A stretch of 64,000 bases of DNA, taken from assembly GCA_901472405.1 (NCBI GenBank), contig LR590463.1, positions 2,356,001 through 2,420,000 of the forward strand. The letters are read 5' to 3'. Source of the DNA: Serratia rubidaea. GTDB taxonomy: Bacteria; Pseudomonadota; Gammaproteobacteria; Enterobacterales; Enterobacteriaceae. Under the pieces are notes generated by a model. That model worked only from the letters and a program-made list of their open reading frames with translations. It was not told where the DNA came from and did no database searches. Positions 57,462 through 64,000 of the stretch are shown here, in pieces. Position 1 is the first letter of the stretch, and each line of letters begins with the position of its first letter. The position numbers and the translations under genes are program-made.

Positions 57462-58214
57462 ATGACCAAAGGACAAACCGTACTGATTACCGGCGCCGGG
57501 CGCGGCATCGGCATGGCCGTGGCGGAAACGCTGGCGGCGGAAGGCTATGACCTGATCCTCAACTACCGCAAGGATCAGGGCAAAAGCGCCGCCGGCCTGC
57601 AGCGCTTTCAGGCGGCGGAAACCCGCGTCAAGGTGCGGCTGGCGAAGGCCGATATCGGTGAGACGCGCGATATTCAGGCGATGATCAAAAATCTGCGGGC
57701 GGACGGCGTGGAGCGCATCGACCACCTGGTGCTGAACGCCGCCGCCGCGCCGTTCAAAGGCTTTATGGAGATGACGCGCAGCGACTGGAAGCTGTTGTTC
57801 AACACCAACCTGATCGGCAATACCGCCTGCGTGCAGGAAGTGGCGCCGCTGATGAGCGACGGCGGCACGATCTGCGCCATCTCCAGCATGGGCAGCCAGC
57901 GGGTGTTGCCGAAATACCCGCTCGGCATCGCCAAATCGGCGCTGGAGAACCTGGTGCGCTACCTCGAAGTGGAGCTGTATCCGCGCAATATCCGCGTCAA
58001 CGGCGTGTGCGCCGGCATGGTCAACACCGATATGGCGCAGTTCCTGAAAGATTTGTGGCCGTCGCTGCATGACCGTTACGAGCACTCGCCGCGCCGCTGG
58101 CTGCTGGAGCCGCAGGAAGTGGCGGATATCGTGTCGTTCCTGATTTCCGACCGTTCCAGCGCCATACGCGGCACTACGTTGACGGCGGATCTGGGCATGT
58201 CGCTGGAAGCTTAA
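57462..58214 (+). CDS. FabL-like enoyl-ACP reductase or atypical SDR
   Basis: A 250-residue SDR with GAGRGIGMA for the dinucleotide. The C-terminal half is closer to FabL/FabI enoyl-ACP reductases than to FabG: ISSMGSQRVLPKYPLGIAKSALENLVRYLEVELYP and VADIVSFLISDRSSAIRGTTLTADLGMSL. FabL and FabI use Tyr-x6-Lys and FabG Tyr-x3-Lys; here Tyr and Lys are six positions apart (Tyr-x5-Lys). If it is an enoyl reductase, the cluster can make fully saturated chains. Ribosome site AGGGAGA. Confidence 0.68.
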   Translation: MTKGQTVLITGAGRGIGMAVAETLAAEGYDLILNYRKDQGKSAAGLQRFQAAETRVKVRLAKADIGETRDIQAMIKNLRADGVERIDHLVLNAAAAPFKGFMEMTRSDWKLLFNTNLIGNTACVQEVAPLMSDGGTICAISSMGSQRVLPKYPLGIAKSALENLVRYLEVELYPRNIRVNGVCAGMVNTDMAQFLKDLWPSLHDRYEHSPRRWLLEPQEVADIVSFLISDRSSAIRGTTLTADLGMSLEA

Positions 58215-58238
58215 CCCCTATTTACGGAAGAACAGGCC

Positions 58239-59069
58239 ATGAGAATCTCAATGATTGCCGGCTGGCTGCTCTGCGCCACCTCGCTGGGCGCGTGGGCCGA
58301 CGAGTCGCTGCCGAAGTCGCTGGATCGCGCCGAGCTGGAGAAACTGACGCAGGAAGACCAGCGCGCGCGCGACATTATCCGCCATGCCGACCGGGTCAGG
58401 GCGCCGGAGCAGCCGTTCCGCTATACCCTGACGCTGACCGAGCACCGCGGCGGGCGCGATATTACCGAGAACCAGCAGGTGCTGGATATTTCGATGCGTT
58501 TTTATAAACCGTCGGAACGCTATGAGAAAGGCGACGCGCGCGCGCTGGTGCGCTTTGTGTCGCCGGCGCGCGATCGCGGCAAGGCGCTGCTCTCCGACCT
58601 GGACAAAATGTGGTATTACGCCCCCGATCTGCGGCGGCCGATCCCGATATCGCGTCAGCAGCGGCTGATGGGACAGGTTTCCAACGGCGACGTGGTGGCG
58701 GCGGACTTTGACTACTCCTACATCTCCACGCTGGTCGGCGAAGAGGCCTGCGGCGACAAAGTCTGCTACAAGCTGACGCTGAAGCGCCGCTGGCCTTACG
58801 TCACCTATCCGGCGATCGATTACTGGGTGGAGAAGGAGAGCGGCAACCCCAGCCGGGCGGACTTCCTGTCGGCGGACGGCGTGCTGATCAAACGCTCTTA
58901 TTACCGCGATTATCAGCAGGCGTTGGGGCGCATGCGGCCGGGCACCATCGTGGTGGAGGACGCGCTGCGCAAGGACAATTACACCACCATGCAATACAGC
59001 AATCTGGTGCTGGAATCGCTGCCGGAGAGTAATTTCCAGAAAGAGTATCTGATGAGACTGAACGGATGA
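58239..59069 (+). CDS. LolA-like periplasmic outer-membrane lipid/lipoprotein-sorting protein
   Basis: A 276-residue protein with signal peptide (cleavage after AWA, residue 20). The mature sequence matches the COG2834/LolA-like branch: RFYKPSERYEKGDARALVRFVSPARDRGKALLSDLDKMWYYAPDLRRPIPISRQQRLMGQVSNGDVV, then DYWVEKESGNPSRADF. Such proteins have the open beta-barrel that carries acyl chains across the periplasm and are found in aryl-polyene and RND (MMPL)-linked systems. It would receive cargo from the LolDE-like complex. It overlaps the barrel gene by four bases. Confidence 0.82.
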   Translation: MRISMIAGWLLCATSLGAWADESLPKSLDRAELEKLTQEDQRARDIIRHADRVRAPEQPFRYTLTLTEHRGGRDITENQQVLDISMRFYKPSERYEKGDARALVRFVSPARDRGKALLSDLDKMWYYAPDLRRPIPISRQQRLMGQVSNGDVVAADFDYSYISTLVGEEACGDKVCYKLTLKRRWPYVTYPAIDYWVEKESGNPSRADFLSADGVLIKRSYYRDYQQALGRMRPGTIVVEDALRKDNYTTMQYSNLVLESLPESNFQKEYLMRLNG

Positions 59070-60465
59070 TCCGCGTCAACCGGCTGCCGCTGGCGGGGCT
59101 GATGCTGCTGGCCTGCGGCGGCAACGCCTGGGCGGCGGCGGAGTGCCGGCTGCAGCGCGGTTTCGCCGGCGTGGAGGGCGTGGGGGCGCTGACGTCCGGA
59201 TCGCTATGGAAGTTTGACGATCCGGCGTTTCGCAACAACGCCATCGCCAACCTGTATCTGACGTCGGTGGCGCGCTGCACCCTCGGCGACACGCTGAGCG
59301 TCAAGGGGCAGGCCAGCGGCGCCTATACGCAGCAGGCGCGTACTCCCGGCGATCTGGAGGATAAACGGCAGCAGGGGTGGCGATCCTCAATGAACTGGTG
59401 GCCAGCCTGACGCTGCGCGATAACCTGTATCTCGATCTGGGCAAACTGCGCCATACCAGCGGCTATCTGTTCTCACGCTCGCCACTGGACGTGCTGCGCA
59501 ACGTCAGCGGTGGGTTGCGCACCGCGCGGGTATACGCCACCGGCGACAGCTGGCGCGGATTGTACGATGAAGGCAGCTACGGCGCAGGCGGCACGCTGTA
59601 CCGCAAAGAGGGTACCTATACGCTGGCGGTGCTGCCGCGGCTGAGGCGCTTTCCGCAGCGGCGCGAAGCCGCGTCGGAATGGGATGCGCTGTTGCGCACC
59701 AACGGCAGCGAGCGCTACTACGCCAGCTACACCTCGACCGGGCTGAATAAGTTCAACCCGACGATATCGCTGCTGGCGGGCCAGCAAAAAACGCTGGCGC
59801 TGGGCACCAGCGGCAACCTGAGCGATAGCCTGATTTTCAGCATCGAGGGGTCGCTATCCCACGGGGAAACCTGGCGGCACCTGGACAGCCGCTACGCGCG
59901 CGGCATGCGTGAAGACCTGATCTACCGCGAGGAGGCCTACCGGATCAACGGCAAGGGCGTCGAAGGGGAGATCGGCGTCGGGCTGCGCTACACCACCGCC
60001 GAACAGACGGAGTTCGGCGTGGAATATTATGGCCAAAGTCAGGGCTACAGCCGCAGTGAATGGCGCAACAACACCGACACCATCAAGTTTGTCAACGGCG
60101 GCTACGCCAACATACTGGATCCGTTCTGGCTGCCGGTGGTACGCGACAGTTTCCAGCAGTATTCACGCCTGATGGCGGCGGAAAACACCAACGTCAGCCG
60201 CAGCGGCAATCTGTTCGGCAAACATTATCTGACGCTTTACACCCGTACCAACAAGGAACGGGTCGGGGAGATCGATTGGTCCGTGTCGAGCATGGCCAAT
60301 CTGATCGATTACAGCACGGTACTGAATGTGCATCTCCGCGCGCCGATGAAAAACAATATTGAATTGTACGCTGGCGCCATCGCCAGTTTTGGCCGCAGAG
60401 ACAGCGAATTTGGCATCTTTGGCGAAAAAGGGAACTTGTATGCAGGTATGCGAATCAGTTGGTAA
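59066..60465 (+). CDS. Outer-membrane beta-barrel protein of the export system
   Basis: About 466 residues after one indel near 59380. Signal peptide (cleavage after AWA, residue 23), then alternating beta-strand pattern throughout with many aromatic girdle residues, ending LYAGMRISW; a C-terminal Trp in a BAM-type beta signal is typical for outer-membrane barrels. No transporter family is certain (DUF1302-like layout). Directly after the LolA-like carrier, it is the likely outer-membrane acceptor or exit channel for the product. Confidence 0.72.
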
Positions 60466-61423
60466 TCGTTGTATGGCGCCTACGTTGGCCGAGGGTTGGA
60501 TGGTGCTCTTTCCGGGGCAGGGGTCGCCGATGGTCGGTATGGGCGGCGATGTGTGCGATGTGTCGCCGGGCACCCGCGCGGTGTGGGACTGCGCCAGCGA
60601 TATCTCCGGTATCGACGTGCGTAAGCTGTGCCAGAAAGGGCCGATGATGCGGCTGACCAAAACGCTGTATCAGCAGCTGGCGGTCACCACGGTCAACACG
60701 GCGATGCTGACGCTGCTGCGCGAGCGTCAGGCGCCGCTGGAAAGCGGCTATGCCGGCCATAGCGCCGGTGAATACAGCGCGCTGTACGCGGCCGGGGTCA
60801 TGGATCTGGAAACCCTGTTCCGCGCCGTCAGCCGGCGTGCCGCCATCATGCAGCAGTTGGCGGAGCAGCGCAAAGGGGCGATGTATGTGGTGAAACCGCT
60901 CGAGTATGCGGCGCTGCGGCAGCTGATCGACGAGATGCAGCTCAGCGATCGGCTGAATGTCTGCTGCGATAACGGCCGGCAGCAGCAGGTGGTCGGCGGT
61001 GATGTGGCGGCGTTGAAAACGCTGATCGGCCAGCTGGCGCGTCAGGGCGTGAGCACCATCAAGCTGGCGGTGAACGGCGCCTGGCATACGCCGCTGATGG
61101 CGGAAGGGGTGGCGCAGATGCGCGAAGCGCTGGCGGCGCTGCCGTTCTCCTCGCCGAGCTGCCCGGTCATCATGAACCGCAGCGGCCGGGCGGAGTACGC
61201 CATTGCGCAGATTAAGGAAAACCTGGCGCATCACCTGACCGATACCGTGCGCTGGCGCGACAGCATGGATCTGTGGTCAGGCATGGGCTACCGCCGTTTT
61301 CTGGAGATCAGCAATAAAAAAACGCTGAGCCATCTGCTGCATGAGCACTACGCCGCCGACAGCGGGCATGATATTCAACATTACTATCAGCTGCAGCGCG
61401 ACGTGCAGCAGCAGGCAGGGTAA
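60440..61423 (+). CDS. Malonyl-CoA:ACP transacylase (FabD type)
   Basis: A 327-residue acyltransferase: LFPGQGSPMVGMG at the N-terminus, nucleophile Ser 108 in AGHSAGEYSALYAAGV, and the catalytic His in AVNGAWHTPLMAEG. FabD-type with the expected order of subdomains (VCCDNGRQQQVVGG in the ferredoxin-like part). The usual arginine for malonate should be in the Q/R loop (MQQLAEQRKGAM here) but is shifted by eye, so the extender is malonyl by default only. The start at MQVCESVG is supported by AGGGA and overlaps the barrel gene by 26 bases. Confidence 0.8.
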   Translation: MQVCESVGNRCMAPTLAEGWMVLFPGQGSPMVGMGGDVCDVSPGTRAVWDCASDISGIDVRKLCQKGPMMRLTKTLYQQLAVTTVNTAMLTLLRERQAPLESGYAGHSAGEYSALYAAGVMDLETLFRAVSRRAAIMQQLAEQRKGAMYVVKPLEYAALRQLIDEMQLSDRLNVCCDNGRQQQVVGGDVAALKTLIGQLARQGVSTIKLAVNGAWHTPLMAEGVAQMREALAALPFSSPSCPVIMNRSGRAEYAIAQIKENLAHHLTDTVRWRDSMDLWSGMGYRRFLEISNKKTLSHLLHEHYAADSGHDIQHYYQLQRDVQQQAG

Positions 61424-61428
61424 CGCGG

Positions 61429-62481
61429 ATGATCCCGAATTTTGATACCTTCAGCACGCGCTACCTGCGGGCAGCGCGCATTCCTGTCGTGTTGGTCTCC
61501 GCGCTGCTGACCTCATCGCTGCTGCGCAATGTGATCGATATCAGCCTGTGGGAGATGGTGGCCGGGCTGGGAGCGATTAGCCTGTCGATCGTCTGGAGCA
61601 TGATGCGCGACGGTCGCGGCTACTGGGTTTATACGGTCTTTACCATGCGGGTGTATGAAACGCCGGAGGAAATTGCGCGGCGTATCGAGCACCTGTCGCT
61701 GGGCGGCGCGTCCCGGCTGTTTTATCAGCCGCTGGCCGCCTCGCTGCTGACGCTCACCGTGGTGGTGCTGCTGAGCCTGGCGGCGTGGCTGTGCGGGCCG
61801 CAGTACCGCTATCCGCTGATCGGTCTGCTGGGCGTGGTGCTGTTGCCGGCGGTGATGCTCTGGCAGCTGGATCGTTCCGTTCCCTTCTTAATCCGGCAGG
61901 CGATGATGATTCATAAAGACAAAGCAAACTATGCGTCGCGGCCGCGGCGTTTACCCGCCTGTCTGGCGGAGGATCTGCTGCTCGGGCTGTTGGTCAACTT
62001 CGCGCTGGTGCTGCCTATCGGCCGCAAGGCCGAGTTCAGCCTGGCGGCCGGCTACGGCAATCCGGCGTTTATCGTCGCGTTTATGATTCTGTTGACGATA
62101 GTGATGCTGTTTATGTTCTTCTTTGCCATCCGTCCGCGCCGCTATGTGATCCTGGGCGATATGCTGATCGGCAATATCGCGGCGGACTTCGCGCCCTGCG
62201 CCCCCTGGGCGCTGACCGCCAGGCTGGCGCGCCCGTGGCGGCTGGTTATTTGGCTGATAGCGGTGGCGCTGTGGAGCGTGGCGATTTGTCTGCTGTTCCA
62301 GATGCTGAAGCTGCCGCAGAGTTTTGTGCCGTTTTACCTGTGCAGCCTGCTGCCCATCGTGCTGATTTATTGCGCCGAGCGTTATCAGGCGCTGTATGAC
62401 AACCATCTTGAGGCGCAGGAAATGCGGCAGCGCTATGAAACCATCGCGGCGGCCGTCAATGCCAAACTGAATAAAGCGTAA
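61429..62481 (+). CDS. Polytopic inner-membrane protein of unknown function
   Basis: A 350-residue protein with about eight to nine hydrophobic segments (for example VVLVSALLTSSLLRNVID, LAASLLTLTVVVLLSLAAWLC, FIVAFMILLTIVMLFMFFFA) and charged loops. No acyltransferase, MMPL or flippase motif is recognised. As the last cluster gene it may flip, transfer or anchor the lipid product. Ribosome site AGGG; terminator 8 bases after the stop. Confidence 0.7.
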   Translation: MIPNFDTFSTRYLRAARIPVVLVSALLTSSLLRNVIDISLWEMVAGLGAISLSIVWSMMRDGRGYWVYTVFTMRVYETPEEIARRIEHLSLGGASRLFYQPLAASLLTLTVVVLLSLAAWLCGPQYRYPLIGLLGVVLLPAVMLWQLDRSVPFLIRQAMMIHKDKANYASRPRRLPACLAEDLLLGLLVNFALVLPIGRKAEFSLAAGYGNPAFIVAFMILLTIVMLFMFFFAIRPRRYVILGDMLIGNIAADFAPCAPWALTARLARPWRLVIWLIAVALWSVAICLLFQMLKLPQSFVPFYLCSLLPIVLIYCAERYQALYDNHLEAQEMRQRYETIAAAVNAKLNKA

Positions 62482-62488
62482 TTGCACC

Positions 62489-62508
62489 AGCCCGGCCGCA
62501 GCCGGGCT
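62489..62508. terminator. Bidirectional terminator between the lipid cluster and ggt
   Basis: AGCCCGGC-CGCA-GCCGGGCT, perfect 8-bp stem between convergent genes. Confidence 0.7.
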
Positions 62509-62522
62509 GTGTCTTTACCTGT

Positions 62523-64000
62523 TTACCTGGCGACCACCAGGCCGGTGCCGCGTCCGCGCGGATCCGAGGCGGTTTCCGGCGTCGCGTTATTGACCCGAAT
62601 CACCTGAATATCCCCCATATTCCAACCCTGATCTTCCAGCGTATAGCCCATCTTCTTCAGCTGTGCGGCCACGTCGCCGGTTAACGGCGCGAAGCCGTCG
62701 AAGTAGATGGTGTCTTTCGGCAGCAGCTGATGGTGCACCCGCTGCGCCGCCACCGCCTGCTGCAGCGGCAGGTGGTAGTCATAAATATTATTCAGCACCT
62801 GGAAGATTGAGGTGAAGATCCGCGAGCCGCCCGGCGTGCCGATCACCAGTGTCACGTTGCCGTCGCGGGTGACAATGGTCGGGCTCATCGAGGAGAGCAT
62901 GCGTTTACCCGGTTCGATGGCGTTGGCGTTGCTGCCGACCACGCCAAACGCATTGGCGACGCCGGGCTTGGCGCTGAAGTCGTCCATCTCATCATTCAGC
63001 AGGAAGCCGGCGCCCTTGACCACCACGCCGCTGCCGAAGTCCCAGTTCAGGGTATAGGTGTTGCTGACCGCGTTGCCGTCGGCATCCACGATGGAGAAGT
63101 GGGTGGTCTGGTGGCTCTCTAGGCCCGGCCGCACTTTCTCGGTGGCGGAGATCGCCTGCGGATTAACCTCCGCCGCGCGCTTCTGCAGGTAGTCGGCGGC
63201 GGTCAGCTTCTCTACCGGCACCTGGCTGAAGTCCGGATCGCCCAGATAGTCGGCGCGGTCGGCAAATACCCGTTTCTCAATTTCCGCCAACAGGTGGATA
63301 TAGCGCGCCGAGTTCAGCGTTACGCCGCGAAAATCCGCCGCGCGATCTTCCTTGATGCCCAGCAGCTGCGCCAGCGCGATACCGCCGGAGCTGGGCAGCG
63401 GGGCGGTATACAGGGTATTGCCGCGCCAGCTGATCTGCATCGGCTCGCGCCATTTAACCCGGTAGTTCTGCAGATCCTGCGCGCTGATCAGCCCGCCGTC
63501 CTGTTGCATCTGCTTGAGCAGCAGGGCGGCGGTCTCACCCTGGTAGAAGTCCGTCGCGCCCTTGTCGGCGATGCGGGCCAGTGTCTTCGCCAGCTCCGGC
63601 TGTTTAAACACCACGCCCGGCTGCATCTTGCCGAAGTAGTCGCCAAAGTTGGTTTTGCCGGCAAACAGCTTATTGGCGTCTTCACGGTACTGATACTGCT
63701 GACCGGCGACCTTAAAGCCCTGTTGCGCATAGCCGATGGCCGGCGTCAGCAGCTCGGCCCACGGCAGCTTGCCGAATTTTTTATGCGCCTCCCACAGCCC
63801 GAGCACCGTGCCCGGCACGCCGGCGGCCTTGCTGCCGATCAGGCTGAGGTTCTCAATCACTTCGCCTTTTTCATTCAGGTACATGCCTTTGCTGGCAGCC
63901 TGCGGCGCAGTTTCACGGTAGTCGAGGAAGTAGGGTTTGCCGTCGACATACAGCGTCATAAATCCGCCGCCGCCGATATTGCCGGCCTCCGGATAGGTCA
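62523..64000 (-). CDS. ggt: Gamma-glutamyltransferase (5' part beyond the window)
   Basis: C-terminal 490 or so residues, reading TYPEAGNIGGGGFMTLYVDG at the window edge. The Ggt family is clear: autocatalytic nucleophile Thr in HQTTHFSIVDADGNAVSNTYTLN, upstream GVPGTVLGLWEAHKKFGKLPW, LNDEMDDFSAKPG, and the C-terminal GTPGGSRI and GDIQVIRV. It is a periplasmic Ntn hydrolase that cleaves glutathione and other gamma-glutamyl compounds and matures into large and small subunits. The frame is intact here. Confidence 0.92.
   Translation of the reverse strand, partial: TYPEAGNIGGGGFMTLYVDGKPYFLDYRETAPQAASKGMYLNEKGEVIENLSLIGSKAAGVPGTVLGLWEAHKKFGKLPWAELLTPAIGYAQQGFKVAGQQYQYREDANKLFAGKTNFGDYFGKMQPGVVFKQPELAKTLARIADKGATDFYQGETAALLLKQMQQDGGLISAQDLQNYRVKWREPMQISWRGNTLYTAPLPSSGGIALAQLLGIKEDRAADFRGVTLNSARYIHLLAEIEKRVFADRADYLGDPDFSQVPVEKLTAADYLQKRAAEVNPQAISATEKVRPGLESHQTTHFSIVDADGNAVSNTYTLNWDFGSGVVVKGAGFLLNDEMDDFSAKPGVANAFGVVGSNANAIEPGKRMLSSMSPTIVTRDGNVTLVIGTPGGSRIFTSIFQVLNNIYDYHLPLQQAVAAQRVHHQLLPKDTIYFDGFAPLTGDVAAQLKKMGYTLEDQGWNMGDIQVIRVNNATPETASDPRGRGTGLVVAR

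Noticed and set aside
45784..62481. Aryl polyene cluster
   Set aside because: It shares LolA-like, KS, DH and ACP elements, but the ammonia-lyase, aromatic-starter CoA ligase, lipid-A-like acyl/glycosyltransferases and MMPL exporter of aryl-polyene clusters are absent, and FabL-like and GcvT-like genes are foreign to them.
1..64000. tRNA, rRNA, CRISPR, insertion sequence or prophage attachment sites
   Set aside because: Both strands were read for these; no cloverleaf, repeat-spacer array, transposase or integrase was recognised.

Overview
The window looks like chromosome of a GC-rich Enterobacterales species, most likely Serratia or a close relative. Supporting this are enterobacterial genes recognisable by protein sequence (ogt, ycgR, pdxK, pbpG, yjcB, osmB, dsdA, ggt), an OlsF-type ornithine-lipid synthase of the kind known from Serratia proteamaculans, a srfABC operon, and CRP-type operator sites. 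No rRNA, tRNA, CRISPR array, transposase or prophage gene was seen. Many otherwise well-conserved genes carry single-base indels, mostly in short G/C or A runs (more than 40 sites). I read these as sequencing or assembly errors, not real pseudogenes, and coordinates of affected genes are given from true start to true stop across the indels.

Layout. 1-5400: ogt, olsF, ycgR, pdxK, pbpG. 5490-12770: LysR regulator divergent from a split chromate-type transporter, a RibD/DHFR-like reductase, a secreted alpha/beta hydrolase, a Tat-exported HisC-like aminotransferase, and an EamA exporter divergent from an AraC regulator. 12770-14890: a gpgS-mpgP-like pair for glucosylglycerate-type osmolyte synthesis behind a perfect CRP site. 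15000-16100: AT-richer accessory patch with a small membrane protein and an orphan CdiI-like immunity gene. 16100-20910: LprI-like protein, yjcB, and a tandem PBP2/PBP3 pair outside the usual cell-wall gene contexts, probably a second elongation/division transpeptidase set. 20950-24890: LysR divergent from an M20 amidohydrolase plus MHS transporter; osmB. 25200-26250: Rrf2 regulator and small membrane protein that share one operator sequence. 26400-32080: complete RND tripartite efflux operon. 32180-36860: YbaA-like and VOC proteins, class III aminotransferase, dsdA, nitroreductase. 36930-43200: srfABC on the minus strand. 43300-45280: LysR divergent from a secreted metallo-beta-lactamase-fold hydrolase. 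62520-end: ggt, truncated by the window edge.

The most notable region is 45784-62481: seventeen tightly packed plus-strand genes that form a self-contained type II fatty-acid/polyketide synthase coupled to an envelope export route. It encodes AcpS, ketoreductase, FabZ dehydratase, ACP, a GcvT-fold folate-type enzyme, a KS-pseudoKS fusion, two further degenerate KS-like proteins, a FabL-like enoyl reductase and a malonyltransferase. Interleaved are a LolD-like ATPase, a LolC/E-like permease, a LolA-like periplasmic carrier, two other exported periplasmic proteins, an outer-membrane barrel and a polytopic membrane protein. The simplest model is synthesis of a dedicated acyl chain, possibly modified by the GcvT-like enzyme, then transfer of a lipid across the periplasm to the outer membrane. 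I recognise no named product for it. A long AT-rich leader precedes it and it contains no dedicated regulator.
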